The notes: generated by a model from the letters alone, not told the origin. DNA of 64,000 nucleotides from Colwellia hornerae (GCF_007954355.1 NZ_VOLR01000010.1:99074-163073); one strand, 5' to 3'. Positions 43,997 through 55,067 are shown, counted from the stretch's first letter. A program made the numbers and translations.

Positions 43997-45457
43997 TTAA
44001 GCTTCTTCGCTTTCTTCATCTTCTACGCGAACGCCCCAAACATCATGCTCATCGGCATGGATTATTTGTACCCACATTAAGTCGCCCGGCTTAGCGTCAT
44101 AATCATCAGACAAGTACACTTTGCCATCAACTTCTGGCGCATCCATATAAGAACGACCGACAATACCCAGAGCACTTACTTCATCGACAAGAATCAAATA
44201 TTCTTGGCCAATACGTGCTTGTAATTTATCACTGCTAATTTTCGCTTGTACTGCCATAAAACGTTGGAGTCTGTCTTCCATTACTTCGTCTGAATTATGA
44301 TCTGGTAAAGCATTAGCCGTAGCACCTTCAACGGGTGAGTATTTGAAACAACCGACGCGGTCTAATTGTGCTTCTTCTAAAAACTCTAATAATTCTTGAA
44401 ATTCTTCTTCTGTTTCACCCGGAAAACCAACAATAAAGGTTGAACGAATAACCAGTTCAGGACAAATCTCACGCCATTTAGCAATACGCTCTAAAACACG
44501 GTCTGAGCTACCAGGACGTTTCATTAATTTTAAGATACGTTTATTAGCATGCTGAAAAGGAATGTCTAAATACGGTAGTATTTTGCCTTCCGCCATTAAT
44601 GGGATAATTTTATCAACGTGTGGGTAAGGATAAACATAATGTAGGCGTATCCAAACGCCCTGCTTGGCTAATTCTTCACATAACTGCTGCATGTGAGTCT
44701 TAACTGGCATACCGTCCCAAAAGTCTGTTTTGTGTTTAACATCAACACCGTAAGCCGAAGTATCTTGCGAGATAACTAATAATTCTTTAACGCCAGCATC
44801 AACCAAACGCTTTGCTTCACCTAAAACATCGCCGACAGGACGAGAATCTAAATCGCCACGCATTGACGGAATAATGCAGAACGTACAACGGTGGTTACAG
44901 CCTTCAGATATTTTTAAATAAGCATAATGCTTAGGCGTAAGTTTAACGCCTTGTGGCGGTACTAAATCAATAAAAGGATTATGAACAGGCTTGGCAACGT
45001 GCTTGTGCACTTGTGTTAATACTTCATCGTAAGCATGCGGACCAGTAACGCCCAAGACATTAGGGTGAAGTTCAATAATTTCGTCTTTCTTAACGCCTAA
45101 ACAACCGGTCACTAACACTTTACCATTCGCGGCAAGCGCCTCTCCAATGGTATCAAGGGATTCTTGAACCGCTGAGTCAATGAAACCACAGGTATTTACA
45201 ATAACAAGTTCTGCATCATCATAACTATTGGTTACATCGTAACCTTCAGTGCGAAGCTGAGTAAGAATACGTTCGCTATCGACTAAATTTTTTGGGCAGC
45301 CCAATGAAACAAATCCGATTTTAGCGGCTTTAGAGGGCTGTTGACTATTCTTTTGCTCTTCAATCATCTTCGACGGAATAGCTAAAGTGGTTGTTTGGCT
45401 CTCGGCTGAATTACTGCTTTTTGTAGTTGTTTGTGGGTCGAATTGTTCTACGGTCAT
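43997..45457 (-). CDS. rimO: Ribosomal protein S12 methylthiotransferase RimO
   Basis: A 486-residue radical-SAM enzyme that methylthiolates the conserved Asp of ribosomal protein S12. The N-terminal iron-sulfur domain has cysteines in LGCPKN, NTCGF and TGCLG (about 54, 90, 119); the radical-SAM cluster is CNHRCTFC (about 187-194), followed by [11 protein letters not shown]; the C-terminal TRAM domain ends [17 protein letters not shown] at 45457 with AGG upstream is chosen over a TTG four codons earlier. It carries a roughly 45-residue Ser/Thr/Gln-rich N-terminal extension before the usual [11 protein letters not shown] start. Confidence 0.94.
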   Translation of the reverse strand: MTVEQFDPQTTTKSSNSAESQTTTLAIPSKMIEEQKNSQQPSKAAKIGFVSLGCPKNLVDSERILTQLRTEGYDVTNSYDDAELVIVNTCGFIDSAVQESLDTIGEALAANGKVLVTGCLGVKKDEIIELHPNVLGVTGPHAYDEVLTQVHKHVAKPVHNPFIDLVPPQGVKLTPKHYAYLKISEGCNHRCTFCIIPSMRGDLDSRPVGDVLGEAKRLVDAGVKELLVISQDTSAYGVDVKHKTDFWDGMPVKTHMQQLCEELAKQGVWIRLHYVYPYPHVDKIIPLMAEGKILPYLDIPFQHANKRILKLMKRPGSSDRVLERIAKWREICPELVIRSTFIVGFPGETEEEFQELLEFLEEAQLDRVGCFKYSPVEGATANALPDHNSDEVMEDRLQRFMAVQAKISSDKLQARIGQEYLILVDEVSALGIVGRSYMDAPEVDGKVYLSDDYDAKPGDLMWVQIIHADEHDVWGVRVEDEESEEA

Positions 45458-45839
45458 ATTGTGCCTCAACTTGCTCTATATTTTATTACGGTGTTGCTAC
45501 TGGTGCTTTTACTCATCGTTTAATAAAGATAAAGAGCAGCGTCATCAATGGTGATTTAACGGCCTTTAGTGTAAAGCTGGAGCTTTAACTAGGTCATTAT
45601 TTAATGCGCCAGATTATACAGTAATGTTGGCAGAGGATGAATAATTAGTTTCAGAGATTTATATTCGATAAACTTAAGTGACTCTCCTGACCTTGTGCTA
45701 AATAACGACCTGGCGATATACCTTAGATAAATTTACGACGACTTCTTTCACCACTCAGATTATAACGTTACAAAGTTAATGATTGTTAATCTCTAATTAG
45801 TTATATTAAATCAATACATTAATATTAAGGTACCAAAAT
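45458..45839. other. Intergenic region, divergent promoters of rimO and carbonic anhydrase gene
   Basis: About 380 AT-rich bases between divergent genes. No distinct operator, repeat or RNA was recognised. Confidence 0.35.
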
Positions 45840-46361
45840 ATGATCTACCAATTAGGTGAACTTTCTCCCAATATTTCAAAAAGCTGTTTTATAGCACCAA
45901 ACGCTACTGTAATAGGAAATGTAGATTTAAGTGACAATGTTAGCATTTGGTTTAATGTTGTGATCAGAGCTGATTTAGCACAAGTGAAGATAGCGAAAAA
46001 TTCTAATATTCAAGATGGCTCTATTTTGCATGTTGATGAAGGCTTCGCCATTAATATCGCTGAAAATGTAACTATTGGTCATAAAGTAATGCTGCATGGC
46101 TGTACGATAGGCGAAGGTAGCTTAATTGGTATCAATGCCGTGGTATTAAATGGCGCTAAAATTGGTAAAAATTGCTTAATTGGTGCCAATGCTTTAGTGA
46201 CAGAGCATATGGTTATACCAGATGGTAGTTTAGTCTTAGGCTCTCCAGCAAAAGTAATTAAACAACTCGATGAAAAAACCCAAGAAATGATCGCAGCAGG
46301 CGCAGCGCATTACGTTCAAAGCAATCATCAATATAGGAAAGAATTAAAGCAAATAGGTTAA
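45840..46361 (+). CDS. Gamma-carbonic anhydrase family hexapeptide-repeat protein
   Basis: A 173-residue left-handed beta-helix protein of the YrdA/gamma-carbonic anhydrase family. The hexapeptide repeats run from about 15 to 150 (FIAPNATVIGNVDLSDNVSIWFNVVIRADL). The three metal-binding histidines are in place at about 64 (SILHVDEG), 81 (IGHKVM) and 86 (MLHGC). The end QLDEKTQEMIAAGAAHYVQSNHQYRKEL is typical of YrdA. It probably forms a trimer with metal sites between subunits. True carbonic anhydrase activity is not certain for this subgroup. Confidence 0.88.
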   Translation: MIYQLGELSPNISKSCFIAPNATVIGNVDLSDNVSIWFNVVIRADLAQVKIAKNSNIQDGSILHVDEGFAINIAENVTIGHKVMLHGCTIGEGSLIGINAVVLNGAKIGKNCLIGANALVTEHMVIPDGSLVLGSPAKVIKQLDEKTQEMIAAGAAHYVQSNHQYRKELKQIG

Positions 46362-46574
46362 GTAACATGATTGATAAATTACCCGTCTTTATTGAAAATT
46401 CAATGGCCCGCAGTAATTAACACTAAGGTCGCTATTGAGCGTGTGGTTATAAAGGAGGGTTTGAGTTAATAATGAATAATTAGTGCCCAGCAGTTATTTA
46501 GCTTTTTTTTGTTTTATCTATTGATTAAAATATGAGAAGGTAATCTTAGGACAACGTCGACGCTAGGAGTTACA

Positions 46575-48389
46575 GTGATTAAATGGTTATTAGCATTGAT
46601 ATTATCATTGATATTATCATTGATTTCCACCTCAGCTATTTTAGCGAAAGAGGTAAATGTTGATTCGTTAAAAGCAACATTAACAGCACTTTCTCCCGAT
46701 GATAAAGCGCGGATAGCGCCATTAATTGAACTGGCAAGCTTTTACCTTTATATCGCTCCACAAGAAACAAGCGCCTATGCGACGCAAGCCTTAGCCTTAG
46801 CCTTTCCTAGTATTGAAGATAATGATTTCAATAAAGCCAAACTATTACGTTTACTTGGACAATCACAGATGTACCAAGGTTTAAACCTTGAAGCTTTTAC
46901 TCATCTCAATCAAGCCATAAATAGTGCCAACAAGAGTGAGAACGTACATTTAATCTCAGTATCTAATCGAGCAATGGGAGTATTTTACGAGCTCATTATA
47001 GATCACGAAAATGCAGTAAGATACTATATAGAAGCATTGAAATTTGCTAAATTAAGCGATCAAAAAGAAGATTTGGCGATGGTTTATAATAACTTAGGGA
47101 ATGTGCTTAATTCTCAAAATGATTATACTAATGCCGCTAAATATTTTAAAAAATCAATCGTAATCAACACTGAGATCAATGACATTGCAATGAAGATGAA
47201 TGCTTCTGTTGGATTAAGTGTCTCTTACTTAAAATCCGGTAACCCCCTTAAAGCACAAGAATTACTTGAAGAAGTGCTAAGAAATAGAGCTTACATCAAT
47301 GACTTTAGCTTTAGTGAAGCATCAGCCAACTTAGCCCATGTTTATAAGTATTTAAAAAACTTTACGGCGGCTAAATCTCTTTATAAGTTTGTTATTAATG
47401 ATGAGAAAGGCAGTGTTTATCCTCCTGCTGTTGCATCAGCATACTTAGGGCTCGCTGATATTTATATCCAAACAAACCAAATAAAAGCCGCTATCGATTT
47501 ATATCATAAAGGTATTGTTGAGGTAAAAAATAAAATATCGGTGGAAAGTGAAATGGCGCTTTATGAAAATTTAGCCAAATTAGAATTAAGCCAAGAAAAT
47601 TTTGAAGCGGCGGCAATTATTCAAACAGAATACATTAACAGAAGAAATCAAGTTCAACCGTTGACACAAAAAGGTCTAGTACAAAAATTGGAGAGTCAAT
47701 TGCTCTTGGAGCGAGATTACATAAAATTACAAGATGCATTACTGATTAGCGAACGAGAGTCTCGCCACGCATCACTGTACTTATTTGCGGTCATTGTTAT
47801 TTCGCTGATCAGTTTAGTATTATTTCTAATATTGATGTTAAGAAAACAAGTGATATCTCGTTTAGAAGCCACCAACAAAACATTAAAAAAAGCTTCAGAA
47901 ACCGACCATTTAACAAGCATTGGCAACCGTCGTTTTCTTGAGCATCAAATCAACACCTTTAAAGGGCAAGATATACCGATGGCTTTTTTACTGCTTGATG
48001 TTGATCATTTTAAAGATATTAACGACAATTTTGGTCATGATGCCGGTGATGAAGTGTTGGTGGCGATTGCGAATAATATTAAAAGGCTGTGTCGCAAAGG
48101 TGACTTATTTGCTCGTATTGGCGGGGAAGAGTTTGTTATTTTATTGATGGATAGCAATGAAGTGTCGGCCTGTTTGTTTGCAGAAAGAGTCCGGAGTAGT
48201 ATTGAAGAAATGGCCAGACCTTTTGAGTCAAAAGTCACTGCCAGTATAGGTGTTGCGTTTGGCAATATGGAAAAAGCTAATTACGACGAACTTTACAAAC
48301 AAGCTGACATTGCACTTTACTCAGCTAAAGACAAAGGCCGTAATAAAGTGCTGCTATTTCCAACTATAACCCCAAAAAGTGCTCATTAA
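46575..48389 (+). CDS. TPR-repeat diguanylate cyclase (GGDEF), membrane-bound
   Basis: A 604-residue signalling protein. GTG start at 46575 with ribosome site AGGAG. Signal peptide about 1-23, six to seven TPR-like units in the periplasm (about 45-365; for example AMVYNNLGNVLNSQNDYTNAAKYFKKSI), a membrane helix about 396-418 (SLYLFAVIVISLISLVLFLILML), then a cytoplasmic GGDEF domain with the intact active site GGEEF near residue 518. The inhibitory RxxD (RKGD) lies five residues before it, so product feedback is likely. It makes cyclic di-GMP in response to an unknown periplasmic ligand or protein. The signal-peptide DNA contains a 12-bp direct repeat (ATTGATATTATC twice). Confidence 0.9.
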   Translation: MIKWLLALILSLILSLISTSAILAKEVNVDSLKATLTALSPDDKARIAPLIELASFYLYIAPQETSAYATQALALAFPSIEDNDFNKAKLLRLLGQSQMYQGLNLEAFTHLNQAINSANKSENVHLISVSNRAMGVFYELIIDHENAVRYYIEALKFAKLSDQKEDLAMVYNNLGNVLNSQNDYTNAAKYFKKSIVINTEINDIAMKMNASVGLSVSYLKSGNPLKAQELLEEVLRNRAYINDFSFSEASANLAHVYKYLKNFTAAKSLYKFVINDEKGSVYPPAVASAYLGLADIYIQTNQIKAAIDLYHKGIVEVKNKISVESEMALYENLAKLELSQENFEAAAIIQTEYINRRNQVQPLTQKGLVQKLESQLLLERDYIKLQDALLISERESRHASLYLFAVIVISLISLVLFLILMLRKQVISRLEATNKTLKKASETDHLTSIGNRRFLEHQINTFKGQDIPMAFLLLDVDHFKDINDNFGHDAGDEVLVAIANNIKRLCRKGDLFARIGGEEFVILLMDSNEVSACLFAERVRSSIEEMARPFESKVTASIGVAFGNMEKANYDELYKQADIALYSAKDKGRNKVLLFPTITPKSAH

Positions 48390-48453
48390 AGGATGTTAGC
48401 ACTTATGAATATCTACAGCTATTATCAGTAAATAATTGTCATTACTCATCGGC

Positions 48454-51400
48454 TTATTTTATATCGAATGAATAATAGATATCAGCAGAGTTTTCTAGCC
48501 CAGAAACCGTTTCAACCCACAGCCTGCTTAATAAATAAAACCTCACGGTTAATTCATTGATAGGCTCCATGATACCAACACCATATTTAATATAAACTTG
48601 CTCACCTAAATAACCGGCTATAGAAGCTTGTTCATCATCTCCGTCTATTTCGATTCTATTGATCAATGGCAATTTTTCTATTTGGGTGAGTACACCGGAA
48701 AAATTAGTTAACGCTGAACCTAAAGCGACACCTATAGCCGTATTACTGTCACTGGTTTCTGCATCTAACCCTCGACCTCTTACCAGATATGACAAGGTTT
48801 CAGATTGCTGCATAGTTGGTTTTGAAAACAGCTTGATATTCAAGCTGTTGGCTAAGCCAGTCGCATCAATGCCGACAATAATATTCTCTTTTTCAATACT
48901 ACGTGTTGCTTGCATTGCGACATAAGGATTATTCGCTGTGCCATTAAAAGAAATAATCCCTTTAGTTAACGACAAATCTTGCCCATAAGCGCGATAACGC
49001 CCTTCAGGGATCTTTAAGCTACCAAAGAGCTGCAAGGGTTGGTTTGCCTGCTGACTCACTTGTAACTCACCGCCTAAACGACCTATAAATCCTTGCCCTT
49101 CAACTTTAAAAGCATCAGCAATAACCACACGCACATTGGTAAATAACTCAAATGGCTTTTCATTAGCGACTTGTTCGCCTTCATCATTAACCATAATGAC
49201 ATCTTTGCTTAAGCTAACACTTCCCTGCGGCAATTTATTAACCAATAATTTACCCTCAAGCACTTCTATACGACCGGATATTTTAAGCTCTGATGCTTTT
49301 ATTTGAGCATTAAGATGAGGAGAAACGGTGATGCTAAGATCAGGTGGAACGGACAATTTTAGTGATTCACCATCGAAGTCAAAATTACCTTTCAATTCGT
49401 CTTGCCAGTCAACGTCACCTTTAAGATTAGCTAAGGCATTATTAATATTTACCCCGCCAGAAATAACGGCTTGCTGACCTTTAAATTTTAAAGCCATATT
49501 AATATCGGTTAAGGTATTAATATTTCCTAAAATTTTGGCATTCCCCTTAGTTAATGAAATGTCGCCAGTGATTATCGGTTGATCTAAATCCCCAATGACA
49601 GTTAACTGGCTATCTAATATACCTTCCAATGATGTCAGCTCTGGCAAAAAAACTTGTAAGGGTGAAAGGTTGAACGTGTTAATGTTAAGCTGGCTATTTA
49701 TAGTGCGCTTAGCAGCAAATATAATCGTACTGCTAAGATTAACGAGTTCCGCACTATCTTGAGCAAACAAAGCAAGTTTCCCTGCAACACGGCTATGATC
49801 AACGTTTAACATTAACTCGCCCTTTTGCCACTCAAGTAATTTATGTACATCGCCTTCTTTATCTGTCTTTATATTACCATCACTGATGATTAATTTAGCA
49901 TTAACGGTTGGCGGTTTGTCTTGTTGCCAACCAACAGCAACACTCCCCGCTAGCGTGCTCTGCACCGTGATATCTTTCGGAATAAAGGGCGTTAAGAGAT
50001 CGGTATCTAATAGAATGCCTAACGTTAAGGTATCCTGAACAAGTTTTAAGGAGGCATCTTCTTTCAGACAAAGCTGGGCGCCTATACCCAGCCAGCAATG
50101 CTTGTTAACAGCAAGCGTTTTAAGGCGATTATTATAAAGTATATTAAGTGGCTCACTCGATTTAAAAACATCATCACCTAAAGAAATTTTCACCGGTTCA
50201 GTTGCTACTCGCCACTCTGCTCCCACGAGTGAGTAGTGGCTATTGATTGACAAGTCAATAGCTGAATCACCGAGCCATGCTAGCTTTATTTCTTGCTGAT
50301 TTAAATCGCCGCTACTCGATAAATTAATACCATTAATGGTGTGATCATTCCAATGGATACGGGCACTGCTAAACGCGACCTGATGTTGATGATTATCCAA
50401 CGGGCGATATTTTACCTCAACGTTAATCGCCTCACTGGCAAGATTAGCCACTAATAATTTTTGGACTTCACCTTGTAAATTTAGCTCTGGCTGCTCAATC
50501 GGACCAGATATTGAAATCTTTGCCGCTATAACGCTTTCAATATCTTTTAACCATAAACTGCTATCTCCAATATTCACCGTGCCATCAATATGCCAGTTGG
50601 CATCGCTATGGCCTTTTATGTTGAGCGCTATATCGCCATAATTGAGGTTAACCTTACTGGGTGCTAATTGACCTTTATGGTTAATATCAACATTGCCGTC
50701 TACGTTAAAAGCGATATTATTAACTTCACCTTTGACCATAGAATCAGTAAGTGTAAACGCCCACTCATTGTCCTGCCAAAACCCTTTACTGTAAATATTT
50801 CCCTGCAGACGCCCCGATAAACGCTTATCAATATTAGGTAAGCTAATGCCCAAAGAGTTCACCTTAACATCCCATAACAATCGGTTACCTAACTGTAACT
50901 CTCCGGTTATATCCAAGCGGCTATTTTCCTTGAACTCTTCGAAATATAAGGTCTTTATTTTAACTGTTTGTTCACTATAAGTTGCATTTAATTCTAGTGC
51001 GGCGTCTTGGTAACCAAAGCCACTAATGTTACTTTTTAAATCGATAACATGGCGGTTAAGGTCACCTTCGCTGTTTAATAACAGTGAAGATGGGGTAACA
51101 ACCTTAGCAATGTCATCAGGTAAAATAAACTGGCTAACGTCAGCTCTCAATTTATAGGGTAAGTTTGCGTCAGTAACATCCACTGACATTTTGGCGCTTA
51201 ATGATAATTCACCCACGTTGCGAATGGTTGTCACTAAATTAGCTAAATCACCTTTTAATGCAATATTTTGTTCAGAATGACTGAGTTGTGGTAATAATTC
51301 AAAGTTATCAATTGAACTATTTAACGCTACATCAACAAGATAAGGTGGCACAAAATCAACTTTTCCTTTTAAAGAGAACGCCGCCACTTCCGCTACTTTT

Positions 51401-52188
51401 GCTGATAGCTCTTCAATGGACAATTGTGTTTTAAACCATGATAAACGTGCCACATTATTAGTGGTATTTATGAGCGTTTTTTCACTGCCAGTAGGGTCTA
51501 ATTCATTAACAATTAGCGTTTTTACTACCAACGACTTTATCGCTAACTTAACCGGTGAATACAACTTAGGCAGTGTTGCCAGTGGCCAAGGAGTAACGGG
51601 TGGTGGTGTTGATGAAGTCTTCGTCGCAGATAAATTAATATGTGCTTTAAGCAATCGAGCATTTTCTATATTAATAGCGATATTACTCACGACATTTTTA
51701 TTGACCGATAAAGCACTAGTAAACTCAGTTAAATTTACGGTTAGCCCCTGAGTTGTTATTTGGGCGCGTGCTAAAGAAAACTTCTTTAATTTAACACTAA
51801 AGGGCAAGGTGAAGCTGGTTGAGTTAATCGCTGATTCAACAAGCTTGTCAGATGATATCACCGGCTGTGCTTCTTTTATCTTGACTTGCAGTGCTCCTAA
51901 ACTCAGCTCGTCAATACAAAGCTGATTTTTCCACAGGCAACGCAAATGCAATCTCAAACGAATGTTACTGGCATTAATTAGGGTGTTATCGTTTTCAATT
52001 TTTAGTTTACGTAGCGCTAAATCATCTAAAAGTGCACCACTTTTGTACTCAACTTGCAGCGAAGAAACTTTACCAACAAAATAAAGTGATAACTGAGCTC
52101 CCCAAGGCGTTGAAAGTAGTATGGCAAAGCAACACAGTAAGCCGGTTAACACGCCCATGAGTGTAAAGCTGGCACGTTTATAAGTCAT
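48454..52188 (-). CDS. tamB: TamB, inner-membrane subunit of the translocation and assembly module
   Basis: A 1244-residue AsmA-like bridge protein. N-terminal membrane helix about 9-28, a very long beta-rich region with repeated LxVxxxxxINL-type strands, and the C-terminal DUF490 domain ending with the YLLSRLWVETVSGLENSADIYYSFDIK stretch and the GEQVYIKYGVGIMEPINELTVRF segment, as in TamB. It works with TamA in outer-membrane protein insertion and lipid transport between the membranes. Its ATG overlaps the tamA stop (ATGA), so the two are coupled. Length is normal for TamB. Confidence 0.92.
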   Translation of the reverse strand: MTYKRASFTLMGVLTGLLCCFAILLSTPWGAQLSLYFVGKVSSLQVEYKSGALLDDLALRKLKIENDNTLINASNIRLRLHLRCLWKNQLCIDELSLGALQVKIKEAQPVISSDKLVESAINSTSFTLPFSVKLKKFSLARAQITTQGLTVNLTEFTSALSVNKNVVSNIAINIENARLLKAHINLSATKTSSTPPPVTPWPLATLPKLYSPVKLAIKSLVVKTLIVNELDPTGSEKTLINTTNNVARLSWFKTQLSIEELSAKVAEVAAFSLKGKVDFVPPYLVDVALNSSIDNFELLPQLSHSEQNIALKGDLANLVTTIRNVGELSLSAKMSVDVTDANLPYKLRADVSQFILPDDIAKVVTPSSLLLNSEGDLNRHVIDLKSNISGFGYQDAALELNATYSEQTVKIKTLYFEEFKENSRLDITGELQLGNRLLWDVKVNSLGISLPNIDKRLSGRLQGNIYSKGFWQDNEWAFTLTDSMVKGEVNNIAFNVDGNVDINHKGQLAPSKVNLNYGDIALNIKGHSDANWHIDGTVNIGDSSLWLKDIESVIAAKISISGPIEQPELNLQGEVQKLLVANLASEAINVEVKYRPLDNHQHQVAFSSARIHWNDHTINGINLSSSGDLNQQEIKLAWLGDSAIDLSINSHYSLVGAEWRVATEPVKISLGDDVFKSSEPLNILYNNRLKTLAVNKHCWLGIGAQLCLKEDASLKLVQDTLTLGILLDTDLLTPFIPKDITVQSTLAGSVAVGWQQDKPPTVNAKLIISDGNIKTDKEGDVHKLLEWQKGELMLNVDHSRVAGKLALFAQDSAELVNLSSTIIFAAKRTINSQLNINTFNLSPLQVFLPELTSLEGILDSQLTVIGDLDQPIITGDISLTKGNAKILGNINTLTDINMALKFKGQQAVISGGVNINNALANLKGDVDWQDELKGNFDFDGESLKLSVPPDLSITVSPHLNAQIKASELKISGRIEVLEGKLLVNKLPQGSVSLSKDVIMVNDEGEQVANEKPFELFTNVRVVIADAFKVEGQGFIGRLGGELQVSQQANQPLQLFGSLKIPEGRYRAYGQDLSLTKGIISFNGTANNPYVAMQATRSIEKENIIVGIDATGLANSLNIKLFSKPTMQQSETLSYLVRGRGLDAETSDSNTAIGVALGSALTNFSGVLTQIEKLPLINRIEIDGDDEQASIAGYLGEQVYIKYGVGIMEPINELTVRFYLLSRLWVETVSGLENSADIYYSFDIK

Positions 52189-53936
52189 AGTTCAGCACCA
52201 ATACTAAAATGAAGCCGCCATGAAGGGGTTTCTTCACTTAATGAATACCCTAAAGCAAACCTGATCGGCCCAATGGGAGAAATATAATGAATTCCCGGGC
52301 CAATAGAGTATACCGGCTCAAGTTTGTCATTATCATTTACACTTCCAGCGTCAATAAACAGTGCACCGCGCCATGTATTTGAAAAGTAGTATTGGTACTC
52401 CAAGCTAGCAACGACCATATTAGTACCACCAATCACGATATCCTTACCTTGGTTAATACCTTCTGAAAGAGTCACTTTAGGGCCAATCGATTGGTAATCA
52501 AATCCTCGAATACTTTGATCTCCACCGGCATAAAATCGTAATGAAGGGGACAGTTCCTCTTCAAAATTTTTGTCAACAATAACATAGCCAAGTTCTACTC
52601 GTGCAACAATACGGTGCTTAGGGGCAAACAGCGAAATATATTTCCAACGCGCATTAAAACGTAAAAATGAGGTTTCTGAAGATAAACCTTCATAGCTGCC
52701 TTCAAGATTATAGTATTGTCTAAATCCCTTGGTTGGATCGAGTAATGGACCATCACGATCAATATCAGACCAAGTAAAGCCAGGAATAAAATAACTGGCA
52801 TCATCGTTAACACTATCAGTCTCCCACTCTTCGTCTAAGTGTCTTAAATAAGGTTGGCGTAAAATATCATCTTTTAGGTAAACCCGTCCCACTTGAAAAG
52901 AAAAAAAGCGACTAGTTAAGTCTCCATAGTCATTTTTTTCTAGTTCAGTTTGTAATTGCAACACATCATTGTTGGGATGTGACAAAGGAATACTGTAAAT
53001 AAAATGCCCAGTCGGATTAATGTTTGAATAGGATAACCTTGTTTCTTGACGATGCCCGTAACGATTGACTAGCGGTGTTTTCCAACCGAAGGAAAACCTT
53101 TCTTTGGTGTCAGTAGCATAACCTAGTCCTAAATTAAATTGATGGCGTTTCGCTTTTTCCAGCGATACATCAATTGGCAAGATGTTATTAGCGCTATTCT
53201 CAGTTTCAGGACGAACCACAACATTGCTAAAATATTGAGTTTCATCCAATTCATTTTGTAAGTTTTGTAACGAGGTTTGTTGATAAAAATCACCCTGCTT
53301 AAAAGAAATCAAAGGCGTTAATACATCTGCATTTATATCAAAATCATTAAATTTTATTTCACCAAAACGATAACGAGGTCCACTGTCAAAATGAACAATA
53401 ATCTCTGCGGTATCCAAGTTTTTGTTGATGGCGATATTAGCTTTAATAAACTTGCTATCAAAGTAGCCACGTTCCAAGCCAAGGGAAACCAAGTCTGTTT
53501 TAAATTGCTCATAAACACCATGATGTAATATATCACCGCTAACAATAGGCACTTTTCTAATAATGTCTGAAAAAGCACTATCCTCTAACGCGTCACCACT
53601 TAGGTTAATACGCACTTGTTTTATTCTCGTCGGCTGATTTAATACCACCACAAGACCAAGCGTCCAAATATTTTTATCGAGGTTTTTGTCAATTGAACTT
53701 GTTATCTCAGCACGGTAATAACCCAGTGCCTTAAGCGCATTTAAGGCCTGTTTTTTCGCCGCGAAAACAAATGCTGTTCGCTCAGTATCATTCTCTGGCA
53801 AGCTGCCCAAATAAGCATTAATGTTTTGTCTTGCCGCACTGGGTAAGTTATCGGATAGTTGAACGTGAAGTGTGCTCGATGATGCAAAAGGTGAGATTAA
53901 AAAAAACAAGATGAACCAGAAAAAACGACTATACAT
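52185..53936 (-). CDS. tamA: TamA, Omp85-family outer-membrane assembly factor
   Basis: A 583-residue Omp85 protein. Signal peptide about 1-20, three POTRA domains (about 22-265), and a 16-strand barrel with the family signatures GWKTPLVNRYGHRQETRLSYS, RFYAGGDQSIRGFDYQSIGP and a C-terminal SWRLHFSIGAEL. The (V/I)RGF motif is present as IRGF. With TamB it helps assemble a subset of outer-membrane proteins such as autotransporters. First gene of the pair. Confidence 0.92.
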   Translation of the reverse strand: MYSRFFWFILFFLISPFASSSTLHVQLSDNLPSAARQNINAYLGSLPENDTERTAFVFAAKKQALNALKALGYYRAEITSSIDKNLDKNIWTLGLVVVLNQPTRIKQVRINLSGDALEDSAFSDIIRKVPIVSGDILHHGVYEQFKTDLVSLGLERGYFDSKFIKANIAINKNLDTAEIIVHFDSGPRYRFGEIKFNDFDINADVLTPLISFKQGDFYQQTSLQNLQNELDETQYFSNVVVRPETENSANNILPIDVSLEKAKRHQFNLGLGYATDTKERFSFGWKTPLVNRYGHRQETRLSYSNINPTGHFIYSIPLSHPNNDVLQLQTELEKNDYGDLTSRFFSFQVGRVYLKDDILRQPYLRHLDEEWETDSVNDDASYFIPGFTWSDIDRDGPLLDPTKGFRQYYNLEGSYEGLSSETSFLRFNARWKYISLFAPKHRIVARVELGYVIVDKNFEEELSPSLRFYAGGDQSIRGFDYQSIGPKVTLSEGINQGKDIVIGGTNMVVASLEYQYYFSNTWRGALFIDAGSVNDNDKLEPVYSIGPGIHYISPIGPIRFALGYSLSEETPSWRLHFSIGAEL

Positions 53937-54160
53937 TATACTAGATTACCAGTGAAATTTTCAGCAATTAAATAAAAGCATAGCATAACAGTATATGAGG
54001 TTTTGCCGATAGAAAATTTTTAAGCTAAAAATAACTATCTATACTTTCAACCTTACGATAAATTTACATAATATTGACTTCCTTAGTAAAGTCGCCAGAC
54101 CGTATTCACAAAATTTGGACAATCCCACCCGGGAACTAATATTCAAAATGAGGAAATAAA

Positions 54161-55015
54161 ATGATAACTGAGCAATTAATTTGGTTTATAGATGGACGTT
54201 ATTTCTATAAAAACATCACTTTAGATAAAGTTATTCATCTCGCCAATGCTCATAAAATGCGCGTTAAGATAATTATAGATGCTAAGGTAAAATCTACTCA
54301 ACGTTGGTACTGGCATACTATGGTTGGTGACTCGTCAACGGCTAATGAAGATTTAGCTGCTATTAACAAGAAAAAACAGACCTTACTTAAGGCGCTAGAA
54401 ATGAGTGCGATTAAAGCTGAAATAATCATTTCTGAGTCTACTGATCACATAAAAACAATCAATACTGAATTAGCAAAGACTAATAGTGGCCTGCTAATTT
54501 TAGAAGACACGCCGCCTAAACAAAGACACGGCATTTTTCAAACGCTCACTGAAATAAACGCACCGGTATTATTGTTAAGCGATAAGGTATGGAAAGAAAA
54601 AATCAATGCTATTGGCGCTGTTGACCCATTACACGAAAATGATCGCCCAGCAAAAATTGATGAACATATTGTTGAGCATTTAAAAAGCTGGGAAGGTTCG
54701 CTTTCAATAGAATGGAAACTTCTCCACTGTTGTTACATTTCATCGGTTTTATACCAATACAAAAACAAAGTATTATCGATGCATCAAGACGGTTTAAAAG
54801 AGTTCGCTGATCAGTTCCACATTAAGAGCGATCAATACAGACTACTCCAAGGTTTACCTGAAGATGCCTTAAAATCGTATATTAACAAAAACCATATCGA
54901 TATTTTATTTATCGGTTTGGTTAATAGAAGCATGCTTGATAAGTTTTGGGTGGGAAGTACTACATCAAACTTTTTATATGAGCCGCCGTGTGATTTATTA
55001 CTTATTAAACAGTAA
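54161..55015 (+). CDS. Tandem universal stress protein (UspE-like)
   Basis: A 284-residue cytoplasmic protein made of two Usp-type halves. The first half (about 1-140) ends with SGLLILEDTP and TEINAPVLLLSD; the second (about 145-284) ends in DILFIGLVNRSMLDKFWVGSTTSNFLYEPPCDLLLIK, the usual ATP-loop and final strand of Usp proteins. The GxxG nucleotide loop is degenerate in the first half. Such tandem proteins help cells survive stress and stasis. GAGGAAAT precedes the ATG. It is placed at the edge of a group of ion and mechanosensitive channel genes. Confidence 0.78.
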   Translation: MITEQLIWFIDGRYFYKNITLDKVIHLANAHKMRVKIIIDAKVKSTQRWYWHTMVGDSSTANEDLAAINKKKQTLLKALEMSAIKAEIIISESTDHIKTINTELAKTNSGLLILEDTPPKQRHGIFQTLTEINAPVLLLSDKVWKEKINAIGAVDPLHENDRPAKIDEHIVEHLKSWEGSLSIEWKLLHCCYISSVLYQYKNKVLSMHQDGLKEFADQFHIKSDQYRLLQGLPEDALKSYINKNHIDILFIGLVNRSMLDKFWVGSTTSNFLYEPPCDLLLIKQ

Positions 55016-55023
55016 ATAAATAG

Positions 55024-55052
55024 TGAGCATTAACCGACAAGGTTAATGCTCA
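55024..55052. terminator. Bidirectional hairpin between usp and mscS genes
   Basis: Perfect 12-bp inverted repeat TGAGCATTAACC / GGTTAATGCTCA with a 5-base loop, located in the 52-base gap between convergent genes. On the minus strand it is followed by CTATTTATTT. Confidence 0.7.
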
Positions 55053-55067
55053 ACGTTGGTTACTTGA

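Noticed and set aside
46596..46623. ATTGATATTATC repeated in the GGDEF gene start as a possible regulatory repeat
   Set aside because: It lies inside the signal-peptide codons and simply encodes repeated Leu/Ile/Ser; noted as a slippage-prone site only.
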